The translations under genes and the position numbers were made by a program. A stretch of 64,000 nucleotides of DNA from Aeromicrobium phragmitis (lineage in GTDB: Bacteria; Actinomycetota; Actinomycetes; Propionibacteriales; Nocardioidaceae): positions 434,001 through 498,000 of the forward strand of contig NZ_RDBF01000001.1 in the NCBI RefSeq assembly GCF_003674095.1. The letters are read 5' to 3'. A model generated the notes under the pieces. The model saw only the letters and a program-made list of their open reading frames with translations. It ran no database searches and had not been told where the DNA came from. Positions 1 to 8,700 of this stretch are shown piece by piece; within the stretch, counting starts at the first letter, position 1; each line of letters begins with the position of its first letter.

Positions 1-657
1 ACCGACCTGCTGCACACGGTGCTCCCCGCTTTGGTCCAGCAGCTGCCCGGTCTCGTCCAGGCCTTCTACGACGACATCGTCGCTCAGCTCCTCGACCAAC
101 TCGGGATCTCCCTGCTGATCGGCGGTTTCGAGGCACCGCTGCCGATCGAGAGCCTGACGCGTGACGCCCTGCGGCCACTGCTCGACACCATCTTCGAGCA
201 GCTGCGGCCGGCGCTCGAACAGATCGTGGAGCCGCTGGCCGACGGCCTCGGTACCCTCACCGAGCAGCTGGCGCAGATCGCGCAGATCCTGGTCAACGTG
301 CCGGACGAGTACACGGCACTCAGCAACGCCGACACCTCGCAGGGCGAGGTCCACTCGATCTCCGCGCTGCGAGTGAAGCTCTTCGATCTCGGCGGCGGTG
401 ACGGTCAGCTCGCCGACCTGTTGCTCGCGAACTCGCTCGTCGGCCCGAACCAGGCGCTCGACGTGACGGTCCCGGACGATCCGGGACCGAACGACCCGGC
501 CGACCGGGACGAGAACAACGTGGGCGGCCTGCTGCCGCGCACGGGCGTCGGACTGCTGGCTCCGGTGCTGTTCGCCGGCCTCGCCATCCTCGGCACGGGC
601 TACCTGCTCACCCGACGGGGCAAGGGGGATGAGGCCGGGCCGCTCGGCCTGAGCTGA
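1..657 (+). CDS. C-terminal part of a sortase-anchored surface protein (choice-of-anchor G type)
   Basis: The gene is cut by the window edge. The frame is open from base 1 and stops at 655-657, leaving 218 residues. The visible part is a long Leu/Ile-rich helical stretch, a short beta-like domain, an acidic Pro/Asp linker and a classical wall-sorting signal: LPRTG at 532-546, about 20 hydrophobic residues, then a basic RRGK tail. Its layout resembles the protein at 25741-27648, which ends in LPAAG, so the two are probably related family members. By family knowledge such a protein is exported and linked to peptidoglycan by sortase. No sortase is encoded in this window. The family name is my recollection; the sorting signal is seen directly. 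Confidence 0.75.
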   Translation, partial: TDLLHTVLPALVQQLPGLVQAFYDDIVAQLLDQLGISLLIGGFEAPLPIESLTRDALRPLLDTIFEQLRPALEQIVEPLADGLGTLTEQLAQIAQILVNVPDEYTALSNADTSQGEVHSISALRVKLFDLGGGDGQLADLLLANSLVGPNQALDVTVPDDPGPNDPADRDENNVGGLLPRTGVGLLAPVLFAGLAILGTGYLLTRRGKGDEAGPLGLS

Positions 658-672
658 ATCCAGCACGAGACC

Positions 673-709
673 ACGAAGGGCCGCAGCTCGGGGGGCTGCG
701 GCCCTTCGT
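673..709 (+). terminator. Hairpin terminator after the anchored protein gene
   Basis: A GC-rich inverted repeat lies 15 bases after the stop. The left arm ends in GGGCCGCAGC and the right arm begins GCTGCGGCCC, with about 15 paired bases around a short G-rich loop. There is no U-tract, as is common in actinobacteria. Confidence 0.7.
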
Positions 710-740
710 CGTGTCTCGGCACTGCTCCGGCCTGCTCAGG

Positions 741-780
741 TGGTCGAGTAGCCGCGAGGAACGAGCGGCGTATCGCGACA
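741..780. repeat. Possible dispersed actinobacterial repeat
   Basis: An imperfect dyad of the form GGTCGAGTAG...GTATCGCGAC lies between two gene ends. It resembles short dispersed intergenic repeats I recall from many actinobacterial genomes. No second copy was noticed in this window, so the assignment rests on memory. Confidence 0.3.
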
Positions 781-804
781 CACTCGGTCGTCGCCGGTTA
801 CCGC

Positions 805-1956
805 TCAGCCGATCGGGTCGAGGACCTCGTGGTCGCTCACCTGAGCGGCGAGGCGGGCGCGATGGAAGGGGCCGTCGCCGATGAGGTGCTCGATCGCGGT
901 GAGCCGGCTCATGTAGTGGCCCACGCTGTACTCGGCCGTCATGCCGATGCCCCCGTGCAGCTGGATCGCGTCCTGGCCGAGGTGACGGCCGGCCCGGCTC
1001 ACCTGGAGGGCCGCTTGAGCCACCGCAGCCGGGACATCGACGTCCTGGCCCTCGGCAGCAGCATCGAGGACGATCGTCGCCCAGGTGACGGTGCTGCGCG
1101 CCAGCTCCAGCGAGACGTACATGTCGGCGGCACGGAACGTGAGGGCCTGGAACGTGTTGAGCGTGACGCCGAACTGCTTGCGCGTCTTGAGGTAGCCGAC
1201 GGTGGTCTCGAGTGCCGTGGACATCGCGCCGAGCGCCTCGTGGCCGTACGCGACCCGCGCAGCGTCGACGGCCGCCTCGAGCAGCGGCGCCTGGTCACGG
1301 CTCACGTCGCCGAGCGGGGAGGCGGGGGTGGCCTGGAGCTCCACGCGAGCTGCCCGCAGGCCGTCGTGCGTGATGTACCCGTCGCGCGTGAGGCCCGCGG
1401 CCTCGGGCGAGACGACGAACAAGCCCGTGCCGACGTCGGTCGCCGCGCTGACGATGAGCACATCGGCTCGGGCGCCCCACAGCACGGGCTCCTTGACGCC
1501 GCTGAGCGTCCACCGATCGTTCGCCCACGTGGCGGTGACGCGCTCGGCGTCCGACGCCCAGCGGCGACCCGGTTCGAGCCACGCCACCACGGGCAGACTC
1601 TCGCCCGCGACGAGCGGCTCCAGGAGGGCTGCGCGCTGCTGATCGTCGGCGGCGGAGGCGATGAGCCCGCCGGCGAGCACGACGGCCTCGACGAAGGGTT
1701 CGGGAGCGAGAACGCGGCCGAGTTCCTCGGCGACGAGGGAGACCTCGACCGGCCCGGCGCCCATCCCGCCGTCCTCCTCGGCGAAGGGGAGTCCGAGCAG
1801 ACCCATCTCAGCGAGCTTGCGCCAGGTGTCCTCGCCGAAGCCCGGCTCCGTCGAGACGACCTCGCGGCGGGTTTCCGAGGACGGGTAGGCCCGGGCGAGG
1901 AGCCCGCGCACAGCCCCCTTGAGGGCTTCTTGTTCAGCGTCGATCGTGAAGTCCAT
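805..1956 (-). CDS. Acyl-CoA dehydrogenase, second member of a tandem pair
   Basis: A 383-residue member of the acyl-CoA dehydrogenase family, which performs FAD-dependent alpha,beta-desaturation of acyl-CoA thioesters. The N-terminal helical domain (residues 1-120), middle beta domain and C-terminal helical domain are all present. The C-terminal stretch QLHGGIGMTAEYSVGHY is typical of the branch that often partners a second dehydrogenase. The start lies 6 bases after the stop of the upstream dehydrogenase (1963-3123), so the two are co-transcribed. Adjacent unequal dehydrogenase pairs in actinobacteria often form alpha2-beta2 heterotetramers in steroid or branched-chain side-chain oxidation. 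That role is an inference here; the substrate is unknown. Confidence 0.88.
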   Translation of the reverse strand: MDFTIDAEQEALKGAVRGLLARAYPSSETRREVVSTEPGFGEDTWRKLAEMGLLGLPFAEEDGGMGAGPVEVSLVAEELGRVLAPEPFVEAVVLAGGLIASAADDQQRAALLEPLVAGESLPVVAWLEPGRRWASDAERVTATWANDRWTLSGVKEPVLWGARADVLIVSAATDVGTGLFVVSPEAAGLTRDGYITHDGLRAARVELQATPASPLGDVSRDQAPLLEAAVDAARVAYGHEALGAMSTALETTVGYLKTRKQFGVTLNTFQALTFRAADMYVSLELARSTVTWATIVLDAAAEGQDVDVPAAVAQAALQVSRAGRHLGQDAIQLHGGIGMTAEYSVGHYMSRLTAIEHLIGDGPFHRARLAAQVSDHEVLDPIG

Positions 1957-1962
1957 GTCAGA

Positions 1963-3123
1963 TCACAGTCCCAGGATGGTGCCGGCGATGATGGTGCGCT
2001 GCACCTCGTTCGATCCGCCGTAGATGGAGGTCTTGCGGTAGTTGAGGTAGACCGGCGTCGACAGGCGCGCCCACTCGGGCAGCTCGCTGGTGTCGCCGGC
2101 GCCCGAGGCGAGCGCCGCCGGACCCGCGAGGTCGACGGCCAACTCGGTAACGGCCTGCTGAAGCACGGTGCCCTGCAGCTTGAGAATCGACGAGGCCGGA
2201 TCCGGCTTGCCATCGGCCGAGTTGCCGGCGACCCGCAGCGCGGTGAGCTCGAGTGCGAGGAGCTGGTTCTCCAGCTCCGCGATACGCCCCGCGTACGCCG
2301 GGTCGTCGAGAAGCCCGAGCTCGGCGGCGTGCTGCTTGGCGGTCGCGAGATTCCGCTTGGTGGCACCCACCGACGCGATGCCCGTGCGTTCGTTGCCGAG
2401 CAGGAACTTGGCGTAGGTCCAGCCCTTGTTCTCCTCGCCGACGAGGTTCTCGGCCGGAACGCGGACGTTCTCGAAGAAGACCTCGTTCACCTCGACACCA
2501 CCGTCGATGAGCTCGATGGGGCGCACCGTGAGGCCGGGCGTCGTCATGTCGATGAGTAAGAAGCTGATGCCCTGCTGGCGCTTGGGCGCGGTGGGATCGG
2601 TGCGCACGAGGGTGAAGATCCAGTCGCCGTACTGCCCGAGGGTCGTCCAGGTCTTCTGGCCGTTGACGACGTAGTCGTCGCCGTCGCGCACCGCGGTGGT
2701 GCGCAGCGACGCGAGGTCCGAGCCGGCGTCGGGCTCGGAGAAGCCTTGCGACCACCAGATGTCCAGGTTGGCCGTGGCCGGCAGGAAGCGCTCCTTCTGC
2801 TCCGGAGAGCCGAACGCCGCGATGACCGGACCGACCATGTTGGTGTTGAAGGTCAGCGGCGGCGGGACGCACGCGAGCGCCATCTCCTCGTGCCAGATGT
2901 GGCGCTGGAGCTGGGTCCACTCCTGACCGCCCCACTCCACGGGCCAGTGAGGGACCGCGAGGCCGGCGGCATTCAAGATGCGCTGGCTCTCGACCATCTG
3001 ATCCTTGGTGAGTTCGCGACGAGCCTGCACGGCTTCGCGGATCTCCTCGGGAATCCGGGTCGTGAAGAACTCGCGCAACTCGTCGCGGAACTTCGCGTCC
3101 TCGGCGGACAACTGACGTCTCAT
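1963..3123 (-). CDS. Acyl-CoA dehydrogenase, first member of a tandem pair
   Basis: A 386-residue acyl-CoA dehydrogenase that oxidises an acyl-CoA with FAD as cofactor. The visible features are an N-terminal helical domain, the middle-domain signature WWSQGFSEPDAGSDLA and the C-terminal IYGGSNEVQRTII motif characteristic of actinobacterial FadE proteins. I placed the start at the ATG at 3121-3123 (MRRQLSAEDAKF). A longer frame upstream would run through a probable operator, and a GGGAG sequence precedes this ATG. The downstream partner at 805-1956 follows after 6 bases. A TetR-type dyad in the upstream region suggests repression relieved by an acyl-CoA, as in fatty-acid and sterol regulons. 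No TetR gene is adjacent. Confidence 0.9.
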   Translation of the reverse strand: MRRQLSAEDAKFRDELREFFTTRIPEEIREAVQARRELTKDQMVESQRILNAAGLAVPHWPVEWGGQEWTQLQRHIWHEEMALACVPPPLTFNTNMVGPVIAAFGSPEQKERFLPATANLDIWWSQGFSEPDAGSDLASLRTTAVRDGDDYVVNGQKTWTTLGQYGDWIFTLVRTDPTAPKRQQGISFLLIDMTTPGLTVRPIELIDGGVEVNEVFFENVRVPAENLVGEENKGWTYAKFLLGNERTGIASVGATKRNLATAKQHAAELGLLDDPAYAGRIAELENQLLALELTALRVAGNSADGKPDPASSILKLQGTVLQQAVTELAVDLAGPAALASGAGDTSELPEWARLSTPVYLNYRKTSIYGGSNEVQRTIIAGTILGL

Positions 3124-3141
3124 ACCTGTGCTCCCACTCGC

Positions 3142-3166
3142 TAAGCGCTTGCTTACTGAACGGTAA
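3142..3166 (-). promoter_or_regulatory. Candidate TetR-type operator before the acyl-CoA dehydrogenases
   Basis: Two adjoining dyads lie 19-43 bases upstream of the start: the palindrome AAGCGCTT at 3143-3150, and TTACTGAACGGTAA at 3153-3166 with TTAC/GTAA arms. The second form is typical of TetR-family acyl-CoA-responsive repressors. The regulator itself is not in view. Confidence 0.5.
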
Positions 3167-3192
3167 CCCATGGGCGGGAGCGGACACCAGCG

Positions 3193-4524
3193 CTAAGGCA
3201 GGCGCTTCAGCTCCCGGCGCCGTGACTTGGCCCGGAACGGCCCCACCAGCCGAGGCCCGGACAGTCGTCGTTCCAGCCGACGGGTCTCGCGGGCCAGGGG
3301 CTGCGCGAGGTACTCGCCGAAGATCACGCCCGCCGCGAGGGCGACGGCGATGCCTCCGGCCGTGATGCCCTGGAAGATGCCGGAGAGGTTCTCCTCCGCC
3401 AGTTGCGACAGCGAACGGTAGATGGTGAGGCCGGGCAACATCGGCACGATGGCCGAGACCACGACCACGAGCGTCGGTACGCGGCCCCATCGCGAGATGG
3501 GATAGCTCACCACGCCGATGAGGATGGCCCCGACGGCCGCAGCGAACGACCGATCGAGTCCGGTGTTTCCGATGACCGTGATGAGTCCTGCCGCCGGACC
3601 CGCGATGACGCCGACCGGCACGATGATGCGCCACGGCGCGTAGGACGAGTGTGCGAACGCCATCGCTGCGACCGCCGCGCCGCCGATGACGGCGGGAAGT
3701 TGCGACAGTGCGGGCAGGGAGGTCTGATTCGCCACGTCGACACCCAGCACACCGCCCACCATGAGGCCGGTGCTGACGCCCACGATGATCCCGACCGTCG
3801 AGAGCAGCACCTCGAAGACCCGCGCGCCCGCGGTCAAGTAGTAACCGGTCAACGCGTCCTGGATCGCACCGATGAAGCCCAACCCGGCCAGCAAGACGAC
3901 GATGTTGGCAGAGATGACCAGCGAGGGGTTGGCCGGAATATGCAACGCCGCCGCGCCCACCGCGAGCAGCGAGGCGCACAGCCCTCCGGCGATCTGAATG
4001 TAGAAGTCCGGTAGCCGGCGGCGCGCCAGCCGATGCCGCACGACTTCGATGAGCCAGGCCGCGACGGCCGCGATCAACGCGACGATCCAGTCGCCGCCGA
4101 TCAACAGGGCGATCCCGGCCCCCACGAGACCGCCGCTCGCGATGACGGACCAGCGCGGCCGGTGGTGGCCACGCGTCGAGATGGCAGCGATCTCCCGGCG
4201 CGCCTCGTCGAGGTCGATCTCGTCGGCGAGGAGTCGGGACACGACGAGGTCGACGTCGGTGAGGTCCTCGAAGTCGGTCTCGCGATGCTGGACGTTGCGA
4301 CGCAGCGCCAACGGCACGTCGTCGAGGTCCTCCTGGTGGATGATCGTCAGCATGACGTAGGTGACGTCGACGTAGGTCCCCCGCAGCCCCAGGTGGTGAC
4401 AGATCGACGACATCGTCGCCTGCACGTCGGCCGTGCCCGCGCCGTTGGCGAGCAGCGTCTCCCCGATGCGAAGCGCGAGATCGAGCGTGCGCAGAGTTCG
4501 CCTCGGAGTGTCCACGGCTCCCAT
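3193..4524 (-). CDS. ThrE-family threonine/serine exporter
   Basis: A 443-residue integral membrane protein of the ThrE family, which exports threonine and serine driven by proton motive force. The N-terminal soluble domain (about residues 1-150) has the family features GETLLANGAGTADV and the following TYVDVTYVMLTI. The remainder holds about ten hydrophobic segments from the DUF3815/ThrE membrane halves. The start was set at the ATG at 4522-4524 (MGAVDTPRR), because the longer frame reaches into the upstream region of the divergent gene at 4634. It stands alone, transcribed away from the glycan cluster. Assignment to the family is secure; the actual substrate is inferred. Confidence 0.85.
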   Translation of the reverse strand: MGAVDTPRRTLRTLDLALRIGETLLANGAGTADVQATMSSICHHLGLRGTYVDVTYVMLTIIHQEDLDDVPLALRRNVQHRETDFEDLTDVDLVVSRLLADEIDLDEARREIAAISTRGHHRPRWSVIASGGLVGAGIALLIGGDWIVALIAAVAAWLIEVVRHRLARRRLPDFYIQIAGGLCASLLAVGAAALHIPANPSLVISANIVVLLAGLGFIGAIQDALTGYYLTAGARVFEVLLSTVGIIVGVSTGLMVGGVLGVDVANQTSLPALSQLPAVIGGAAVAAMAFAHSSYAPWRIIVPVGVIAGPAAGLITVIGNTGLDRSFAAAVGAILIGVVSYPISRWGRVPTLVVVVSAIVPMLPGLTIYRSLSQLAEENLSGIFQGITAGGIAVALAAGVIFGEYLAQPLARETRRLERRLSGPRLVGPFRAKSRRRELKRLP

Positions 4525-4633
4525 TGTGGTGGCGTCGGCTAGGTTCGACAGACGGAGATCGGGTGGGGTGCTCGATCTGCGCCGCACGCCGGAGAAGATC
4601 GAGCGTCGGCTTCACCGAAGGAGAGGACTCGGC

Positions 4634-6595
4634 GTGCTCGATTGGATCGCCTTGACGCCCAGCGTCGTCGTGGCCGCGGCCTTGCTCGTCATTCCCGGAG
4701 CCACTCTCGTCGCCGCACTCGGCCTCCGCGGTTTCGGCGTCGTGGCCGCCGGTGTCCCCGTGAGCGTGACGACGATCAGCGGCGCGGCGATCGTCGCCCC
4801 GTGGATCGGGCTCGACTGGGGGCTGCTGCCGGTCGCGATCGTCTGGACGGGCGCTTTGCTGCTGGCAGCGGGGCTCGGGTGGGTTCTGCGCCGCAACCGT
4901 GACACCGCTTCGCGACGTACCCCGTCGCCCGCGGCCTTCTGGCCCAGTGCCGGCGCGCTCGTGCTCGGCACCCTGGTCATGACCTACCTCATCGCTCAGT
5001 CGGTCAAGTCCCCCGAGAACTTCTCGATGCGGTTCGACAATGCTTTTCACACGAGCGCGATCCGCTGGGCCGTGGAGACGGGCAACGCCTCGTCGCTCAG
5101 CATCTCCTCGTTCTCGAGCTTCGACGGCGCCTCGAGCCTCTATCCGGCGGCCTGGCACGGGTTCGTGGCGCTCGTCGCCGACGTGACGGGGGTGTCGGTG
5201 CCGGCCGCGATCAACGCCGCCAACATCGCCGCCGCGGCGCTCGGCTGGGTCGCCGGAACGATCTTCCTGGCGCTGGTGGCGATCGGCCGACGCCGTGCGG
5301 TGCCGTGGACCGCCGCACTCGTCGCCTGCGGCTTCCAGGCATTCCCGCTGCTGCTGCTCAACTGGGGCACGCTGTACCCCAACTTCTTCGGCGTGACGCT
5401 GCTTCCGGCCCTCCTCGCGCTGACCGTGCTGGTGCTGCGCGTGCGAGGAACCCACCGCGAGGGTTCGATCGTCGTCGCCCTCCTCGTCGCGATCGCCGCG
5501 CTCCCCGGCGCACTGCTCGCGCACCCCAACGCGGTCATGGCGTGGGGGCTCGCCGCGCTCGCGATGGTGTTCGTGCGGCTCGGTGAGTGGGTGGCGAGCC
5601 GGAGTTCGCAGCGGGGGCAAGCCCTGCTGATCGCGCTCGCGACCGGCCTCGTCCTGATCGCCGCCTTCGCCGCGGTCTGGAACCGGCTGCGGCCCTCACT
5701 CGACGTCGCCCCCTGGAAGGCGTACCAAGGGCCCGTCGGGGCCGTGCGGGAGTGGCTGACCGTGAGCCCGCTTGGGTCGTCGATCCCGTGGGTCGTCACC
5801 GTGTTCATGCTCGTCGGGGTCGGCGTCCTCGTCTGGCGTCGGCGCTTCGCGTTCGTCGCCGTCTGGCTGGTCTTCGGGCTGTTGTTCATCATCTCGACCG
5901 GCGCGCCGGACGGAGCGCTTCGCGAGTACGCCGTCGGCGTCTTCTACCAGGACAATCCGCGGCTCGCCGCGCTGACCGCGGTCGGCGCGCTGGTGCCCAC
6001 GGCGGTGGGCGCGATGACGGTGGGACGTGGAGTCGTGGTGCTGGTCCGCCGGTACCTGCCCGGACGGCGCCTCGCCGCGCCGGTCGCAGTCGGGATCTTC
6101 GCGCTCGCCTGTGTCGCGGTGACGTTCCAGCAGACGATCGGACAAGCGATGGCGTGGACGACGTCGGCGTACGTCCCGACGCAGCGCTCCCAGCTCATCG
6201 ACACCGAGGAGCTGCGGATGATCGACCGGCTCCCCGATCTCGTGCCCGAGGACGCTCTCATTCTCGGCGAACCGGGAGGCGGAACCCCGTTCATCTACGC
6301 GCTGACCGGCATCCGCACGGCTCCCGCCTACATGTTCTACGAGGCGAGCGATGAGGAGCTGGAGATCTTCCACACCATCGAGCACGCGGACCGGCCCGAG
6401 AACCGCGAGCGGCTGTGCGCAGCGGCCGATGAGCTCGCCGACGCCTCGGCCCTCTATATCGCGGACTTCAATGGTTCCGGCTACCGCAACACGCAGGTCG
6501 CCGGGCTGCGGCGCCCGGATCCACGGACTACGGAACTGGTCGCGACGGAAGGCTCGGTCCAGCTGTACCGCGTGACCGTGTGCGACGACCTGTGA
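4634..6595 (+). CDS. DUF6541-type polytopic membrane protein
   Basis: A 653-residue membrane protein with about a dozen hydrophobic segments, followed by a C-terminal soluble domain of about 130 residues. The GTG at 4634 is preferred as the start: GGAGAGG at 4620-4626 gives a good ribosome site, and the first membrane segment follows at once. The pattern (membrane segments, a large extracytoplasmic loop, proximity to glycosyltransferases) matches actinobacterial DUF6541 proteins, which I recall as uncharacterised and often near surface-glycan genes. By topology it could be a GT-C-like transferase or a polymerase. It is followed 44 bases later by a family-2 glycosyltransferase. The family call is moderately sure; the function is not known. 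Confidence 0.65.
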   Translation: MLDWIALTPSVVVAAALLVIPGATLVAALGLRGFGVVAAGVPVSVTTISGAAIVAPWIGLDWGLLPVAIVWTGALLLAAGLGWVLRRNRDTASRRTPSPAAFWPSAGALVLGTLVMTYLIAQSVKSPENFSMRFDNAFHTSAIRWAVETGNASSLSISSFSSFDGASSLYPAAWHGFVALVADVTGVSVPAAINAANIAAAALGWVAGTIFLALVAIGRRRAVPWTAALVACGFQAFPLLLLNWGTLYPNFFGVTLLPALLALTVLVLRVRGTHREGSIVVALLVAIAALPGALLAHPNAVMAWGLAALAMVFVRLGEWVASRSSQRGQALLIALATGLVLIAAFAAVWNRLRPSLDVAPWKAYQGPVGAVREWLTVSPLGSSIPWVVTVFMLVGVGVLVWRRRFAFVAVWLVFGLLFIISTGAPDGALREYAVGVFYQDNPRLAALTAVGALVPTAVGAMTVGRGVVVLVRRYLPGRRLAAPVAVGIFALACVAVTFQQTIGQAMAWTTSAYVPTQRSQLIDTEELRMIDRLPDLVPEDALILGEPGGGTPFIYALTGIRTAPAYMFYEASDEELEIFHTIEHADRPENRERLCAAADELADASALYIADFNGSGYRNTQVAGLRRPDPRTTELVATEGSVQLYRVTVCDDL

Positions 6596-6624
6596 GCGAT
6601 GCGCGCCCTGAGCCCGCATGCCGT

Positions 6625-6630
6625 TAGGCT
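6625..6630 (+). promoter_or_regulatory. -10 element (TAGGCT) for a leaderless or near-leaderless transcript
   Basis: TAGGCT ends 9 bases before the ATG at 6640, and there is no ribosome-binding sequence in between. The transcript should begin within a few bases of the start codon. No clear -35 is seen. Confidence 0.55.
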
Positions 6631-6639
6631 CGTCTCGTC

Positions 6640-7374
6640 ATGACAGCCTCGACCGACCAGCGCACGCTCGTGATCGTGCCCGCCTGGAACGAACAAGCCA
6701 ACATCGCGAGCACGGTGCGCGAGATTCGTTCGGCCACGCCGACCTTCGACGTCGTGGTCATCGATGACGGTTCGACCGATCACACCGCTCGCGAAGCCCG
6801 CGACGCAGGAGCGGTCGTTCTGCAGCTGCCCTTCAACCTCGGTGTCGGCGGCGCGATGCGTACCGGATTCCGTTACGCCGAGCGGCACGACTACGACCGG
6901 GCGATCCAGGTGGACGCCGACGGTCAGCATGATCCGGCGGACATCCTTCGGGTCCTCGACGGCCTGGAGCGGGCGGACATCTCCATCGGTGCGCGATTCG
7001 CCGAGCGCGGCGAGTACACGGTGCGGGGGCCTCGGCGCTGGGCGATGGTGCTGCTGGCGTTCGTCCTGTCCCGCATCGCCCGCACCAAGCTGACCGACGT
7101 GACCTCCGGCTTTCGCGCCGCGAACCGCCGTGCGATCCGCCAGTACGTCGCCTATTACCCCGCCGAGTACCTGGGCGACACCATCGATTCGCTCGTCGCG
7201 GCGGTCCACAGCGGACTGACCGTGACGCAGGTGCCGGTGGAGATGCGGCAACGCCGCCACGGCCAGCCGAGCCAACGGCCGATCGGCGCGATGGTCTACC
7301 TGTTCCGCTCGGTCTTCGCGCTCGTGTTCGCCGTGCTGCGCCAACCCGTCGCGCCGCGGGAGGAGACGCTCTGA
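6640..7374 (+). CDS. Family 2 glycosyltransferase, dolichyl-phosphate-mannose-synthase-like
   Basis: A 244-residue GT2 enzyme, GT-A fold. The N-terminal strand VIVPAWNEQANI, the nucleotide-binding VVVIDDGSTD and the metal-binding VDADGQHDP are in the usual order. The similarity is to polyprenyl-phosphate sugar synthases. One hydrophobic segment (about residues 130-150) may associate it with the membrane. It probably loads a sugar onto a lipid carrier for surface-glycan assembly. Its stop overlaps the start of the DUF2304 gene (TGATG at 7372-7376), the usual partner of this type of glycosyltransferase in actinobacteria. Sugar and acceptor are unknown. Confidence 0.85.
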   Translation: MTASTDQRTLVIVPAWNEQANIASTVREIRSATPTFDVVVIDDGSTDHTAREARDAGAVVLQLPFNLGVGGAMRTGFRYAERHDYDRAIQVDADGQHDPADILRVLDGLERADISIGARFAERGEYTVRGPRRWAMVLLAFVLSRIARTKLTDVTSGFRAANRRAIRQYVAYYPAEYLGDTIDSLVAAVHSGLTVTQVPVEMRQRRHGQPSQRPIGAMVYLFRSVFALVFAVLRQPVAPREETL

Positions 7375-7739
7375 TGGTCGTCGTGATCACCGCCATGACG
7401 GTGCTGTTCATCGCCGTCGTCGTGCTCATGCTGCTGCGGCGCCAGTTGCAAGAGAAGTACGCCGTGCTGTGGATCGTGGTCGGCGTCGCGATGCTCGTGC
7501 TCGAGGTGTCCCCGCCCCTGCTCGGATGGCTCGCGTCGGCCGCGGGGGTTCAGGTGCCCTCCAACCTGCTGTTCTTCCTCGGCATCGTCCTGCTGCTCGG
7601 GGTGAGCCTGCACCTGTCGTGGGAGCTCTCGCGAGCCGAGGATGAGATCCGCCGGGTCGCCGAGGAGGTCACCCTGCTCCGGGCCGAGATGGAGCGGATC
7701 ACGCCCGACGTCGCCCCGACCGACGCCGACGATGAGTGA
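7374..7739 (+). CDS. DUF2304 membrane protein
   Basis: A 121-residue protein with two or three hydrophobic segments (about residues 1-20, 28-48 and 62-82), then a charged amphipathic C-terminal helix with heptad character. It matches the DUF2304 pattern LLRRQLQEKYAVLWIVVGV. Genes of this family sit directly after a GT2 gene in many actinobacteria, which suggests a membrane anchor or partner for that enzyme. It overlaps the upstream gene by 3 bases and the downstream glycosyltransferase by 8 bases, so the three are likely translationally coupled. The biochemical role is unknown. Confidence 0.75.
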   Translation: MVVVITAMTVLFIAVVVLMLLRRQLQEKYAVLWIVVGVAMLVLEVSPPLLGWLASAAGVQVPSNLLFFLGIVLLLGVSLHLSWELSRAEDEIRRVAEEVTLLRAEMERITPDVAPTDADDE

Positions 7740-8700
7740 CGCAGGCTCGACCTGGGCCGTTCTCTCGGTCTATTCCCCGGACCGCTCGCTCCTTGCGAAC
7801 CTCGAGGCCATCGGTGAGCAGGTCGACCGCGTCATCGTCGTCGATGATCACGGACCTGAGCCGGACGAGGAGCTGTTCATCGCTCTCGTCGAGCAGGGGG
7901 TGGAGCTGTACCGACAGCCGGACAACCTCGGCATCGCCGCGGCGCTGAACCGCGGCATCGCGGTGGCTTTCGCACGAGGTGCCGACGCGGTGGTCCTCTT
8001 CGATCAGGACTCCGCACCGCCCCCGGGGATGATCGCGGCGTTGCGTCGCACGGTGGACGAGGCCAAGGAGGCGGGTATCGACGCCGCATTCGCCGTCCCG
8101 GAGTTCTGGTCCGCGACCCGCCAGGTGATGGCGACCGACCCCTCCGGCGTCCTGCTCGCGCGCGAACCCATCCAGTCGGGCACCTACCTGCCGCGGTCGT
8201 CCTGGGAGGATCTCGGACCGCTCCGCGAAGACCTGTTCATCGACCTGGTGGACGTCGAGTACGCCCTGCGCGCCGAGGCCGCGGGGATGCCGCCGGTCGC
8301 CGCCCCGGGGACTCGGCTCGGGCACCGACTGGGTGCTGCGTACCGCCGGCCGTGGTGGGCCGGAGGATTCGCGCGTTCGCCCCTCCCCGCGACGGTCACG
8401 CTCAGTGCGCCGTTCCGGTACTACTACCGCGTCCGCAACAGGCGGGTCCTCAACCGCGCCTACGGCCGCCGATTCTCGGGTCGCCTGGCCATCGCCACCC
8501 TCGTCGAGGCGCTGCACGCGGTGGAGGTCGTCGCGTTCTCGCGGCCTCGCTCGCGGATGCTCCGGGCCATGGTCCGGGGCTGGCGCGACGGAGGCGGCGA
8601 ATCCGCACTCGGTCGGATGCCCGAGGCCGTGCTGGCCGACCTCAGGACGGTGAGGTGGGCGTTGCGGCCTCTCGCCGCAACAGCCGAGCCGCCGGAATGA
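7732..8700 (+). CDS. Family 2 glycosyltransferase, rhamnosyltransferase-like
   Basis: A 322-residue GT2 enzyme. The start ATG at 7732 (MSDAGSTWAVLS) overlaps the DUF2304 stop; a longer frame exists but lies inside that gene. Motifs are IVVDDHGP and the metal site VLFDQDSAPP, a form typical of the rhamnosyltransferase branch. The C-terminal part has a basic cluster and a possible amphipathic helix. It probably adds a deoxyhexose to a lipid-linked glycan on the cytoplasmic face. Its last 59 bases overlap the 3' end of the convergent flippase gene. Donor specificity is an inference from motif style only. Confidence 0.8.
   Translation: MSDAGSTWAVLSVYSPDRSLLANLEAIGEQVDRVIVVDDHGPEPDEELFIALVEQGVELYRQPDNLGIAAALNRGIAVAFARGADAVVLFDQDSAPPPGMIAALRRTVDEAKEAGIDAAFAVPEFWSATRQVMATDPSGVLLAREPIQSGTYLPRSSWEDLGPLREDLFIDLVDVEYALRAEAAGMPPVAAPGTRLGHRLGAAYRRPWWAGGFARSPLPATVTLSAPFRYYYRVRNRRVLNRAYGRRFSGRLAIATLVEALHAVEVVAFSRPRSRMLRAMVRGWRDGGGESALGRMPEAVLADLRTVRWALRPLAATAEPPE

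Noticed and set aside
829..2559. Long plus-strand open frame of 576 codons
   Set aside because: It lies opposite two clear acyl-CoA dehydrogenase genes and is rich in Arg/Gly/Ala with no motif; a GC-rich shadow.
1958..5620. Minus-strand open frame of 1220 codons
   Set aside because: It overlaps a dehydrogenase, ThrE and the DUF6541 gene in another frame, with Arg/His/Pro-rich low-complexity translation and no family similarity.
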